A DNA stretch of 64,000 bases from Limnohabitans sp. GTDB taxonomy: Bacteria; Pseudomonadota; Gammaproteobacteria; Burkholderiales; Burkholderiaceae_C. Position numbers and translations under genes: made by a program. The stretch spans positions 1,921 through 65,920 of the forward strand of contig NZ_JAOASQ010000006.1 of the NCBI RefSeq assembly GCF_030158565.1. The letters are read 5' to 3'. The notes under the pieces are model-generated. The model worked only from the letters and a program-made list of their open reading frames with translations, did not search any database and had not been told where the DNA came from. This document shows positions 55,217 to 63,833 of this stretch, piece after piece. Numbering within the stretch: the first letter of the stretch is position 1; each line of letters begins with the position of its first letter.

Positions 55217-55855
55217 ATGACGCATTTTTACGAACCCCACCTGGGCCACGGCCTGAAGCACGACCCTTTCAACTCGATCGTCGGGCCGCGCCCGATTGGC
55301 TGGGTGTCAAGCCGCAATGCCAGCGGGGGGCTCAATCTGGCGCCCTACAGTTTTTTCAGCGCTTTCAACTACGTGCCGCCGCTGATTGGCTTTTCCAGCA
55401 TTGGTCGCAAGGACACGCTGAACAACATCGAGGCCACCGGCGAGTTTGTCTGGAACCTGGTCACGCGGCCCTTGACCGAGGCGATGAACAAGACCTGCGA
55501 TGCGGTGCCGCCCGAGGTCAGCGAGTTCGATGTGGCTGGCCTCACCCCACAAGCGTCACGCATCGTCAGCGTGCCCCGCGTGGCCGAAAGCCCGGTCAGC
55601 TTCGAGTGCAAATGCACCCAGATCCTGCAGATGGAAGGCATCGATGGCCAAAAGGTCAACACCTGGATGATCTTTGGCCAAGTGGTGGGCGTGCACATCG
55701 ATGAGCGATTGCTCAAAGACGGCATTTACGACACCGCCAACGCCCAGCACGTTTTGCGCGCTGGTGGGCCGGCGGACTATTTCACCATCGGGCCTGAGCA
55801 GTTGTTCAAGCTCTACCGGCCCGAAAGCTGGCAGGGCACGCTGCCCAAAAAGTAA
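55217..55855 (+). CDS. Flavin reductase-like, FMN-binding split-barrel protein
   Basis: A 212-residue protein with the split-barrel flavin-binding signature NSIVGPRPIGWVSSRNASGGLNLAPYSFFSAFNYVPPLIGFSS, followed by RKDTLNNIEATGEFVWNLVTRPL. Such proteins bind FMN and reduce it with NAD(P)H for a partner oxygenase or act as stand-alone oxidoreductases. The C-terminal YFTIGPEQLFKLYRPESW is common in this branch. I start at ATG 55217 (MTHFYEPHLG); the track start at 55178 lies in the leader. No oxygenase partner is adjacent. Confidence 0.9.
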   Translation: MTHFYEPHLGHGLKHDPFNSIVGPRPIGWVSSRNASGGLNLAPYSFFSAFNYVPPLIGFSSIGRKDTLNNIEATGEFVWNLVTRPLTEAMNKTCDAVPPEVSEFDVAGLTPQASRIVSVPRVAESPVSFECKCTQILQMEGIDGQKVNTWMIFGQVVGVHIDERLLKDGIYDTANAQHVLRAGGPADYFTIGPEQLFKLYRPESWQGTLPKK

Positions 55856-55867
55856 AACACCCGCTGC

Positions 55868-56455
55868 TCAGGCCTTGTTGGCTTGGCCAGCGTCGTGCAC
55901 CAGTTGCGCGATCTCGACCGAACCGAGCAACTGAATGGGATGCTGTCGGGCCAAGGCCACAGCGGCTGGGCTAAAGACCCCCAAGCTCATACAGCTGCAC
56001 GAGAAGGCCTCTTGGCTCTCAACAGCGGCCAACAGTTCACGCAAGGGCTCGGCCCCCACGCTGGCGGCTTTCCAGCGTTTGGCGCTGACCAAGGTGATGC
56101 GGCCATTTTTCTCAATCTCAAAGTCGGCGGGGCCGTTGCTCAGAGGGCGAACCTCAAAACCTTGCTTGCGCAAAGCGGTTTCGACCACGGCCGCAAACTC
56201 GCGCCAGGCCATGGCACGGGCCTGCCCTGTGAGCGCTTCGATGCGATCGTTTGACAATGCGTTTCTTTGCCGCCAGGCAGCCATGACGCCGATGACCAAA
56301 AACGGAAAGCCGCCCAGCATGCCCGCTGTTTTGTAGGCATCGGGCAACAAGGCACCGGCCGCCAAGGCCACCGCCAGCATCACCACAAAGCTCACCCACC
56401 AAGGGGCGCGCAACAAGGTCGCGAACAGCGACTTTTCAGACATTTTCAATTTCAT
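55868..56455 (-). CDS. Membrane-anchored restriction-endonuclease-like (Mrr-type) protein
   Basis: A 195-residue protein with two N-terminal membrane helices (WWVSFVVMLAVALAAGALLP; GMLGGFPFLVIGVMAAW) and a cytoplasmic Mrr_cat-like domain: MAWREFAAVVETALRKQGFEVRPLSNGPADFEIEKNGRITLVSAKRWKAA. The catalytic Asp (ADFE) and Lys (SAKRW) are in place. The usual Q/E two residues before the Lys is Ser, so nuclease activity is uncertain. The family role is unknown. It is convergent with the flavin reductase gene, 12 bases apart. Confidence 0.8.
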   Translation of the reverse strand: MKLKMSEKSLFATLLRAPWWVSFVVMLAVALAAGALLPDAYKTAGMLGGFPFLVIGVMAAWRQRNALSNDRIEALTGQARAMAWREFAAVVETALRKQGFEVRPLSNGPADFEIEKNGRITLVSAKRWKAASVGAEPLRELLAAVESQEAFSCSCMSLGVFSPAAVALARQHPIQLLGSVEIAQLVHDAGQANKA

Positions 56456-56597
56456 GGTCAGCTCAAATGAGGTTCACCGCAACACCCCACTGCAACTGCA
56501 GCTTGGCCACGGCACGCCAGTGTAGTAGGCCACGCGACAGGCCCCATTGCCCCTGCGTGCTAAAGTGAATTCAACGTCACTTGCGCAGGTTTCAACC

Positions 56598-57101
56598 ATG
56601 ACCCACTCTCACGACCCCAGCCCCACACACGAGCACACCGAAACCGACTGGAAGCACGATGGCGTGCGCGTGGTGCCAGGCGATCAGTTGGACGGCAACG
56701 TGCCCTCCACCCCCGGCATGGACCGCAAAGCGGCCATCAACTTTGCCCGTGTGGGGGCGCAAAAACTCTGGGCCGGCACGGTGCACATCCACCCCAATGC
56801 CAAAACAGGTGCACACCACCATGGGCCTTTGGAGAGCGTGATCTATGTGGTCAAGGGCCGGGCCCACATGCGCTGGGGCAATGCACTGGAGTTCACCGCC
56901 GAGGCCGGGCCAGGTGATTTCATTTACGTGCCGCCCTATGTGCCGCACCAGGAAATCAATGCCAGCGCAGACGAAACGCTCGAATGCGTGCTGTGCCGCA
57001 GCGACGGCCAGGCGGTGGCGGTCAACATGGACATCGAGCCCGCGGAAAAACCCGAGACGGTGCTCTGGATTGACCCCACGCACCCGCAAGGCGGCGTTTG
57101 A
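56598..57101 (+). CDS. Cupin-domain protein
   Basis: A 167-residue single-cupin protein. Motif 1 is GAHHHGPLESVIYVVKGRAHMRWG (metal ligands H, H, E) and motif 2 is GDFIYVPPYVPHQEIN (third His). The N-terminal His/Asp-rich stretch (MTHSHDPSPTHEHTETDWKHD) is not conserved. Cupins of this form may be metal-dependent dioxygenases, isomerases or binding proteins, and the reaction cannot be assigned. ATG 56598 is preceded by CAGG. The start at 56547 given by the track has no support. Confidence 0.88.
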   Translation: MTHSHDPSPTHEHTETDWKHDGVRVVPGDQLDGNVPSTPGMDRKAAINFARVGAQKLWAGTVHIHPNAKTGAHHHGPLESVIYVVKGRAHMRWGNALEFTAEAGPGDFIYVPPYVPHQEINASADETLECVLCRSDGQAVAVNMDIEPAEKPETVLWIDPTHPQGGV

Positions 57102-57147
57102 CCCCAACACCCGGCCAGGGCGACCGGGTGTGCTTCTCAGCCGAGGG

Positions 57148-58128
57148 TCAATCCAGCGTCACGCCCGCTTTCTTGACGACCTGGCCCAGACGGATGGACT
57201 CTTTGCGGATCAACTCGCCAAACTGAGCGGCCGTGCCGCCCACCACCGGCGTGCCGATGGCTTCCCATTTTTTCTTGAACTCCGGCTCGCTGAAGATGGC
57301 GTTCAAGGTGGTGTTGAGCTTGTTGATGATGGGCGCAGGCGTTCCCGCACGCACCGCGATGCCGTGCCAGCCGGTGATTTCATAACCGGCAATGCCCGCT
57401 TCCATCATGGTCGGCACATTGGGCAATGAGGGGTGGCGCTTGGCCGACGTCACGGCCAGGGCTTTCAATTTGCCACCCTGGATGTGCGGCAAAGAGCTGC
57501 CCAGGATGTCGAACATCACCTGCACCTGACCACCGATCAAATCGTTGAGCGCAGGGCCCGCACCACGGTAGGGGATGTGCGAGATGTTGGTGTTGACCTG
57601 GGTGTTGAAAATCTCACCCGCCAAATGCTGAGGCGTACCGTTGCCTGCCGATGCAAAGGCCAATTTGCTGTCAGGCTTTTGCGCCAAGGCCACCAGCTCC
57701 TTGACGTTGTTGACCGGCACGCTCGGGTGCACCTCGAGCACCAAGGGGAATGAGGAAATCTGGATCACCGGGGCCAGGTCGGTCATGGGCACAAAGGGCA
57801 TGCTGCGGTACAGCGTGGGGTTCACGGCCATGGGGCCGCTGGCGGCCAGCAGCATGGTGTAGCCATCCGCTGGCGCTTGCTTGGCCACTTCGGCGCTGCC
57901 TAGGTTACCGCCTGCACCGCCTTTGTTGTCCACGATCACGGTGACGCCCAGGCGCGTGCTCAATTCACTTTGCAGCATGCGCGCCATCAGGTCGGTCGGG
58001 CCACCCGGTGGGTAAGGCACCACAAAGCGGATCGTTTTGCTGGGGTAGTTGTCCTGGGCCAGCGCGGGCAATGCGGTGGCACCCAAAAGGGCCGCTGAGA
58101 GTGCTGCGACGAAAGTGCTGCGTTTCAT
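57148..58128 (-). CDS. Bug-family periplasmic solute-binding protein in a catabolic cluster
   Basis: A 326-residue TctC-type receptor starting at ATG 58128. It has a signal peptide (MKRSTFVAALSAALLGATALPALA), then [68 protein letters not shown] is the typical pocket region. It lies 29 bases downstream of the BKACE gene on the same strand, so the ligand is probably the acid degraded by the neighbouring enzymes. No TctAB pair is present here. Confidence 0.93.
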   Translation of the reverse strand: MKRSTFVAALSAALLGATALPALAQDNYPSKTIRFVVPYPPGGPTDLMARMLQSELSTRLGVTVIVDNKGGAGGNLGSAEVAKQAPADGYTMLLAASGPMAVNPTLYRSMPFVPMTDLAPVIQISSFPLVLEVHPSVPVNNVKELVALAQKPDSKLAFASAGNGTPQHLAGEIFNTQVNTNISHIPYRGAGPALNDLIGGQVQVMFDILGSSLPHIQGGKLKALAVTSAKRHPSLPNVPTMMEAGIAGYEITGWHGIAVRAGTPAPIINKLNTTLNAIFSEPEFKKKWEAIGTPVVGGTAAQFGELIRKESIRLGQVVKKAGVTLD

Positions 58129-58157
58129 GGTGTTGTCTCCTGTAGAAATGGGAAAGC

Positions 58158-58985
58158 TCAAGCGGCAAAAAAAGCTTCACGCGCTTGGGCTGCGGTGTAG
58201 AGGGGGCGGCCCAGCACACGGGCCGAGTCGGCGATCTGGCGCACCAAGGCGGCGTTGTCGGGGGCCACTTGCCCGTTGTTGAGCAAGAGGTTGTTTTCAA
58301 AACCCACCCGCGCATGGCCACCCAAAGCCACAGCGGTGGTGGCGCAAGCGTGCTCGCCTGCGCCAAAGGCGCACATGGACCAGGGCTCGGAGCCGGTGTG
58401 GGCCATCACAAAAGGCAAGAGGTCTTTGGCCTCCGAGGTCTGGCCTATCGAATAACGGCCCAGCACAAACAAGAGCGACCAAGGCGCATCGGGGATCACG
58501 CCTTGCGCACGCAGAGCTTGCCAGCGCTGCAGGTCGGCCACGTCGTACACGATGACCTGGGTCATGACGCGCTCTTTGGCCAGCCAGCCAAAGAACTGGG
58601 CCAGACCGGCTTCGCCGATCTCGGGCTGGTCCACTTCGCGCAGGCCCACCGACACGGCTTCGGGCTTGAGCGCCGTGACCATGGCGATTTGCTCGGGCGC
58701 TTTGTACACGCGCGCGGCTTCGCTGGTGACCTGGATGATGAGTTCATCGCCCACCGCCGCCTTGACCGCCTGCTGGGCATCACGGTAGCCCTGCACGTCC
58801 AGGCTATGACGCCCCTCAGCATCGCGGATGTGCATGTGGATCATGGCCGCACCCGCATCGAGGCACAGCTTGGCGGTTTGGCCCAGCTCTGCGGTGGTGA
58901 TGGGCAAGGCCGGATGGTCAGGCCGCTGCTTGTAGGCGCCGTTCGGCGCCACGGTGATCAACAGGGGATGCGAAAAAACAGCCAT
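58158..58985 (-). CDS. BKACE (DUF849) beta-keto acid cleavage enzyme
   Basis: A 275-residue zinc-dependent TIM-barrel enzyme that condenses a beta-keto acid with acetyl-CoA to give acetoacetate and a new CoA ester. Visible features are LITVAPNGAY, the zinc histidines in IHMHIRDAEGRHSLD and the GGHARVGFENNLLL block, and SVGLREVDQPEI. Characterised relatives act on 3-keto-5-aminohexanoate, dehydrocarnitine and others. The partner dehydrogenase next door would make its beta-keto substrate. ATG 58985 (MAVFSHPLLI) is the start. Confidence 0.91.
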   Translation of the reverse strand: MAVFSHPLLITVAPNGAYKQRPDHPALPITTAELGQTAKLCLDAGAAMIHMHIRDAEGRHSLDVQGYRDAQQAVKAAVGDELIIQVTSEAARVYKAPEQIAMVTALKPEAVSVGLREVDQPEIGEAGLAQFFGWLAKERVMTQVIVYDVADLQRWQALRAQGVIPDAPWSLLFVLGRYSIGQTSEAKDLLPFVMAHTGSEPWSMCAFGAGEHACATTAVALGGHARVGFENNLLLNNGQVAPDNAALVRQIADSARVLGRPLYTAAQAREAFFAA

Positions 58986-59017
58986 GGGGTGCCTTTTAAA
59001 AATCAATCGTGGGGGAA

Positions 59018-59971
59018 TCAATCGAGAGGGTTAAGGGGCGGCAACTCAGACGCCAGCAAATCCAGCCCTTGGCGCAGCAAGCGGTCATAGCGTTCGCGCT
59101 CGGCCTTTTGGGTCTCGGGTGTCCATTTGAAAAAGCCCTGCCCGGTCTTCATGCCCAGGTCACCCCGGGCCACGCGCTCTTGCAGCACGCGGGCGGGCTC
59201 GGCGTTCACGGCCAGGCTGGGGTACATGCTGGCAGCAGCAGCCGTGTGCACCTCCAGGCCCGCATGGTCGCGCTGCATGACCGGGCCAGCGGCCAAGAAA
59301 CGAAAGCCAAAACCAAAGCGCACGGCCGCGTCCACGTCTTCGGGCGTGGCCACGCCTTCATCGATCAGGGCAAAGGCCTCGCGCGCCAGGGCGTGCTGCA
59401 TGCGGTTGGCCAAAAAGCCCGGCTTGTCCTTGCGCACCAGCACCGGCACGCTGCCACAGCCGCGCATGAAGTCGCACAGCTGCTCGGCTTCTGGCACCTT
59501 GGACTCTGGCCCCAACACCACCTCGACCAGCGGCACCAAATGCGCAGGCATAAAAAAGTGCAGGCCCAGCATGCGCTCGGCCGTGGGCAAGCCCTCGGCG
59601 ATGGCGCTGATCGGGAAGCTGGAGCTGTTGCTGCACAGCAGCGTTTCGGGTGCGGCCATCTGCGCCAGTCGTGCAAAGAGGGCCTGCTTGAGGGGCAGTT
59701 TTTCAGGGATGCACTCGATCAGCACGCTCACGCCGGGCCAGGCCACGTCGGCCAAATCGGCCACGGCCTGCACGCGCTCGCTGCGGTGGGCCATGCCCAA
59801 AGCCTCCAGGTTGTGGCGCACATGGGTGGCCAGCGCCTGGCGCTTGGCGACATCGGGCTCGACCACGGTGACCTGGCTGCCGCCACGGGCCAACACGATG
59901 GCCACGTCCATGCCCATGGTGCCGCCGCCGACGACCACGCTGCGCGCTTGAGAAGGGTGTGAAGAAATCAT
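59018..59971 (-). CDS. Beta-hydroxyacid dehydrogenase, 3-hydroxyacyl-CoA dehydrogenase fold (carnitine-dehydrogenase-like)
   Basis: A 317-residue NAD-dependent enzyme. Rossmann motif is VVVGGGTMGMDVAIVLARGGSQVTVVEPD. Catalytic-region blocks are LLCSNSSSFPISAIAEGL, LGLHFFMPAHLVPLVEVV with the active-site His, and DKPGFLANRMQHALAREAFALIDEGVAT. There is no hydratase domain, so it is a stand-alone dehydrogenase like carnitine 3-dehydrogenase or lambda-crystallin relatives. It is first in the operon (dehydrogenase, BKACE, Bug receptor) and divergent from the LysR gene. Confidence 0.91.
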   Translation of the reverse strand: MISSHPSQARSVVVGGGTMGMDVAIVLARGGSQVTVVEPDVAKRQALATHVRHNLEALGMAHRSERVQAVADLADVAWPGVSVLIECIPEKLPLKQALFARLAQMAAPETLLCSNSSSFPISAIAEGLPTAERMLGLHFFMPAHLVPLVEVVLGPESKVPEAEQLCDFMRGCGSVPVLVRKDKPGFLANRMQHALAREAFALIDEGVATPEDVDAAVRFGFGFRFLAAGPVMQRDHAGLEVHTAAAASMYPSLAVNAEPARVLQERVARGDLGMKTGQGFFKWTPETQKAERERYDRLLRQGLDLLASELPPLNPLD

Positions 59972-60059
59972 GAATCCAGCCGATATTCAAAAGAATGAGC
60001 CGAGTCTAGGAAGGCGCGATTGCTTCGTCCAGCCGTTTTTTTCTATAAACTGATCTGTT
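59972..60059. promoter_or_regulatory. Divergent control region of the LysR-linked operon
   Basis: The 88-base gap contains CTATAAACTGATCTGTTATG next to the LysR ATG, with imperfect inverted halves ATAAAC and TGTTAT. This is where a LysR regulator normally binds to control itself and the divergent operon. Confidence 0.4.
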
Positions 60060-60968
60060 ATGCATATCAATTGGACACCCCGCGATCTGGACATCTTTCT
60101 GGTGCTGGCCGAAACCGGCAGTTTCAGGCGCACGGCAGCGCAAGTGCATTTGTCGCAATCGGCGGTCTCGGGCGTGGTCGCCCGGCTTGAAGAATCCTTG
60201 GGCACCCGCCTGTTTGACCGCACCACGCGCAGCGTGCACCTGACGGCCGCAGGCCAGGTGTTCGTGGAACAAGCCAAACTGCTCAACGCCCAAACCCACG
60301 AGGCCGTGCAACGCGTGCTGCACATCACGCAGATCCAGTCGGGCAAAGTGAGCCTGGCGGCCCTGCCCTCGCTGGCGGCCACGGTGGTGCCGCGCGTGAT
60401 GGCCCGCTATGCCGAGCAACACCCGGACATTGCGCTGCAATTGCACGACACCCTGTCTGGCCCTGCCTTTGACCTGGTGCGCGCAGGCACGGTGGACTTC
60501 GCGCTCACCGCGGCCAACCCCGACTACGCGGACCTGGACTACACACCGTTGTCGGCCGATGGCTTTGTCTTGCTGATCCCTCTGAACCACCGCCTGGCCA
60601 AAGGCAAGACCCCTTTGAACTGGCTGCAGGTGGCCGAGCTGACCCACATCTCGATGCCGCTGCCCGCCAGCGTGCGCCAATACGCCAATGCGGCCTTCAT
60701 TGAACACCGCATCGCCTTCCAACCGCGCTACGAGGTCGAGCACATCGCCACCATCCACGCCATGGTCAAAGCCGGCCTGGGTGTGGCCGCCCTGCCCGAG
60801 CTGGCCGCCGCCTTTGTGCAGCAAGACGGCGTGGTGAGCCGCCGCCTGACGGGCCCGGACATCCAGCGCCCCCTGGGCGTGGTCACCCGCCGCCACCGCA
60901 GCTTGTCACCGGCCGCGCAAGAGATGGTGCGCATGCTGCGGCAAGAGACCACGGCTTTGTTGCCTTGA
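60060..60968 (+). CDS. LysR-family transcriptional regulator
   Basis: A 302-residue LTTR. The N-terminal winged helix is DLDIFLVLAETGSFRRTAAQVHLSQSAVSGVVARLEESLGTRLFDRTTRSVHLTAAGQ, followed by a linker helix and a periplasmic-binding-like effector domain (GKVSLAALPSLAATVVPRVM; GLGVAALPELAAAFV). It is divergent from the dehydrogenase/BKACE/Bug operon, so it most likely activates it with a substrate or intermediate as co-inducer. The co-inducer is unknown. Confidence 0.94.
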   Translation: MHINWTPRDLDIFLVLAETGSFRRTAAQVHLSQSAVSGVVARLEESLGTRLFDRTTRSVHLTAAGQVFVEQAKLLNAQTHEAVQRVLHITQIQSGKVSLAALPSLAATVVPRVMARYAEQHPDIALQLHDTLSGPAFDLVRAGTVDFALTAANPDYADLDYTPLSADGFVLLIPLNHRLAKGKTPLNWLQVAELTHISMPLPASVRQYANAAFIEHRIAFQPRYEVEHIATIHAMVKAGLGVAALPELAAAFVQQDGVVSRRLTGPDIQRPLGVVTRRHRSLSPAAQEMVRMLRQETTALLP

Positions 60969-61024
60969 AGTCGTGCAGCCCATCCCTTGAGCGCAGAACC
61001 CATGCTTTGCAGCCACGCACACCT

Positions 61025-61372
61025 ATGACCCCAGAACAAACGCCAGCCGACGGCTTGGCACCAGCCGACGTGTCCACCATCATCGCGATGGCTTGGCAAG
61101 ACGACACGCCGTTTGAGGCCATTGCCGCGCAGTTTGGTCTGGACGAGCGCGCGGTGATTGACTTGATGCGCGGCGCCCTCAAAACGCGCTCCTTCAGGGT
61201 CTGGCGCATCCGGGTTCGCGGCCGCACGGCCAAACACCAAACCCGGCAAATCAGCGCACAGCGCGATCAGCACAAGCCGGGTTCAGGCGCCCTGCTCAAG
61301 CAAGCTTTGAGCGAAGCGCAGGAGGCGTTTCCTTTGCCACCATCGGCTCTGACGCGTGAATCTCTGCGCTGA
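61025..61372 (+). CDS. DUF2805 / TIGR03643 family small protein
   Basis: A 115-residue protein with the family core DVSTIIAMAWQDDTPFEAIAAQFGLDERAVIDLMRGALKTRSFRVWRIRVRGRTAKH, a helix-turn-helix-like fold with a basic end. Function is unknown. ATG 61025 is chosen; the start at 60965 overlaps the LysR end and has no support. Its last 77 bases overlap, on the opposite strand, the 3' end of the Stealth gene, and this C-terminal extension is longer than I would expect for the family. Confidence 0.82.
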   Translation: MTPEQTPADGLAPADVSTIIAMAWQDDTPFEAIAAQFGLDERAVIDLMRGALKTRSFRVWRIRVRGRTAKHQTRQISAQRDQHKPGSGALLKQALSEAQEAFPLPPSALTRESLR

Positions 61373-62429
61373 TGCCTTCTGAACGCGGCACACTGGACGG
61401 CAAGGCGGCAGGATGTTCAAACGCTGAAGGGCTGGGCAAGATCGACTCCAAAACCGTCAGCACGTTCTGCAAACGCGGGTCGTTGGCCTGCGCATCGTCG
61501 GTGGTGTCGTTGATGCAGAAAAATTCAAGCGCACCAAACTCAGCGGCCAATGCCTGCAACTGGGTGCTTTGATCCCCCTCACCCGTCGAGACATACCGGT
61601 GGCGATAGGGCCGGATGCTGGCCATGCCGTGCGCCAAGGCCCAGCGCAACACAAAGTCCGACACGATGGTGGGCTTGTCCCAGCTGCGAAACACCGTCGA
61701 CCGCACAGCGGCAAACAACTCGGGGGCTGTTTCTTCCAACTCCAGCAGCAGCGACTTGAGCATGGGCCGGGGCGAATGCGCAAAGGTGCGGAAGGTGTTT
61801 TGGTACAGCGGGTCTTGTTCGCGCCAGGCGGCTTGGCCCGATCGGGCGGCGTCGCTCAGCCACTGGATGGACAGGCGGCAAGCGTTTTCCAGCGAGGTGG
61901 CGTCCATGCGCATGGCTTCGTCGGTGACTTCCGGGTCGTCCGACCACGTGACATGAAAGCCGCCGGGATGGAACCAGTCATCGAGGTGCACCGGCGCGCC
62001 AAAAAACACGTCATCGTTGAAATAGAAATAGCGCTCAGACAAACCGGGGATGTGGTGAATCCAGGACTCGATGTGCCCCGAATCAAAGGTGGGCAAGGAC
62101 GCCTCGGGCATCAGGTCACGGTGGTCCACCAGCGTCAACCGGTCCGAGGGGCGCAGCCAATCGGGGGCCTGGGCATCGGTGACGATGTACACATGGCCGT
62201 GGTCAGGGAAAAACTTCTCCAGTGCGCGCAGGCTGTAACGCAGCTCGTGGTTGTCGCGAAAACGGCCCTCCACATTGCTGTAGCGCGCCATGGCGGCACT
62301 GGAGTCATCGGCCAGCTGCTGCAAAGCCGCCTGACGCTTGGCACGCCAATTCGAATCGTTGCCGTCGACCCACAGATAAACGATGTCGATGGGCGAATCT
62401 GGGGCTTGGTAGTCTTGGTTTTGCGGCAC
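61296..62429 (-). CDS. Stealth-family sugar-phosphate transferase
   Basis: A 377-residue protein with the conserved Stealth regions: CR1 IDIVYLWVDGNDSNW, CR2 RFRDNHELRYSLRALEKFFPDHGHVYIVTDAQAPDWL, CR3 around HIPGLSERYFYFNDDVFFG with its acidic metal-site residues, and CR4 near FFCINDT. Family members transfer hexose-1-phosphate units in capsule or exopolysaccharide synthesis. The gene stands alone, with no other polysaccharide genes in the window. The C-terminal 30 residues are not conserved and overlap the DUF2805 gene. Confidence 0.93.
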   Translation of the reverse strand: MPQNQDYQAPDSPIDIVYLWVDGNDSNWRAKRQAALQQLADDSSAAMARYSNVEGRFRDNHELRYSLRALEKFFPDHGHVYIVTDAQAPDWLRPSDRLTLVDHRDLMPEASLPTFDSGHIESWIHHIPGLSERYFYFNDDVFFGAPVHLDDWFHPGGFHVTWSDDPEVTDEAMRMDATSLENACRLSIQWLSDAARSGQAAWREQDPLYQNTFRTFAHSPRPMLKSLLLELEETAPELFAAVRSTVFRSWDKPTIVSDFVLRWALAHGMASIRPYRHRYVSTGEGDQSTQLQALAAEFGALEFFCINDTTDDAQANDPRLQNVLTVLESILPSPSAFEHPAALPSSVPRSEGISAEIHASEPMVAKETPPALRSKLA

Positions 62430-62571
62430 GCGCAGAGTCTATCAGCGGGGCCATGGCAGTTGGCAATAACCCTGCACATGACTGGGCTGGTCCGCCCTGC
62501 AAGGTATTTGGGCTCATCTCACTGCCAGGCACTCGCCAAGGCCTGGGCTGTGGATATGGTTGTCGGACACA

Positions 62572-62860
62572 AGCGGAGATGGATCCCGGATCAAGTCCGG
62601 GATGACGAAACAGAGGTCGAGGGTCGCTTTCGGGATGACGAAGCAGAGGGCGTGAATCACAGCCGGGAAACGAAGTGGAGGCTGCGAACCACGCTGTTCA
62701 TTTGTCACCCCGGGCTTGACCCGGGGTCCATCTTCTGGGTCTTCACGATGAACACAAGTCGGTCATGGATCCCGGATCGAGTCCGGGATGACGATAAATA
62801 GGTCGTGGCTCGAGTCAGGAATGACGAAACAGCAGGTGTTGATCACGTCCGGGATCACGG
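62572..62860. repeat. Class B repeat field between Stealth and cho
   Basis: Copies in alternating orientation: ATGGATCCCGGATCAAGTCC then GGGATGACGAA (from 62580), a truncated GGGTCGCTTTCGGGATGACGAA, TTGTCACCCCGGGCTTGACC then CGGGGTCCATC (62701-62733), ATGGATCCCGGATCGAGTCC then GGGATGACGA (62764 on), and decayed ends AGTCAGGAATGACGAAACAG and GTCCGGGATCACG. Nothing else is recognised in 62430-62893. Confidence 0.88.
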
Positions 62861-62893
62861 GTCAGAAGCCGTGGCTCGCTGCAAGCGTGCGCC

Positions 62894-63763
62894 CTACAAC
62901 GCCAAAATCTCCACACTCTGCGTGAGCAGCGGTCGGCACAGGATCTTGTAGCCGTCGGCGTCAAAGCCTTCAGCCACCTGACTTGCCACTTGGCTGAGCT
63001 GGCGGGCGGCTTCGGGGTTGGGCGCGCTGCCCAGGTAGCACCAGTGGTTGACGACGTGGATTTGCGTGAGTTCTTCATCGCGCTCGACCAAGCCCACCGC
63101 GCCCGGGTAGGGCCAGCATTCCACGCGCAGCGCCAGCAGGCTCGTGAACAGCCGTTCGCGGTGCGCCTGTGGGCTTTCATCGCCTCGGCACACACCGGCG
63201 CATTGGCGAATGGCGGCCCTGAAGCAGGCTTTGCCAGGGGGCAGTTTTTCCAGGCCCAGCGGGCCGTAGCACAGCTTGTTTTGGTCAGCGATGGCGCGCA
63301 GCGCGTCGAGTGCGGCATGGCGGCTGGCAAACAGGCCATACAAATCGGGCTGCGCGGCAAAGTCGATGTCTTTGGAATACACCACCTCGGGCACCCCGTC
63401 GCTCATGCGCAGGCTGCACAGTTGTTTGTTGCGGCGCAGCTTCTGGTTGAACAGCGGGTGCTGGGCCTTGATCATTTGCGCTTCGAGCAAGAGCGCGCCG
63501 ATCTCGCCCGCCGTGCGGATGTGGCTGATGCGCTGGGTCTGGCGCAGCATGCGGGCCTCATCGGGCGTGCGCAGGTGCGACAGCAGGCGGGCGCGGATGT
63601 TGATGCTTTTGCCGATGTACAGCGGCAAGTCGCCCTCTTGGCCGTGGAAGGTGTAGACGCCTGCACCCGTGGGCGCGTCTTCGATCGCTTCGCGCAGGTG
63701 CTGGGGGTATTCGTAGATCCGGCTTTCTTCAAAGTCGTCTCGGCGGCGGCGGGGCAAAGGCAT
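62894..63763 (-). CDS. cho: Excinuclease Cho (UvrC N-terminal homologue)
   Basis: A 289-residue GIY-YIG nuclease. The GIY-YIG domain is GAGVYTFHGQEGDLPLYIGKSINIRARLLSHL, with the catalytic Glu in ALLLEAQMIKAQHPLFN. The family-specific tail has CFRAAIRQCAGVCRGDES. Cho makes the 3' incision in UvrAB-bound lesions and is SOS-induced in E. coli. It lacks the UvrC 5'-incision half, and its length matches Cho. ATG 63763 (MPLPRRRRDDF) is chosen over the longer track start. A LexA-type box lies 71 bases upstream. Confidence 0.93.
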   Translation of the reverse strand: MPLPRRRRDDFEESRIYEYPQHLREAIEDAPTGAGVYTFHGQEGDLPLYIGKSINIRARLLSHLRTPDEARMLRQTQRISHIRTAGEIGALLLEAQMIKAQHPLFNQKLRRNKQLCSLRMSDGVPEVVYSKDIDFAAQPDLYGLFASRHAALDALRAIADQNKLCYGPLGLEKLPPGKACFRAAIRQCAGVCRGDESPQAHRERLFTSLLALRVECWPYPGAVGLVERDEELTQIHVVNHWCYLGSAPNPEAARQLSQVASQVAEGFDADGYKILCRPLLTQSVEILAL

Positions 63764-63833
63764 GGTGGTGGATGGGCCAAACAGGGCAGGATGCGAAGAG
63801 CCCCAGAGGGGGTCAGAACTTGGCCCCAAAACA

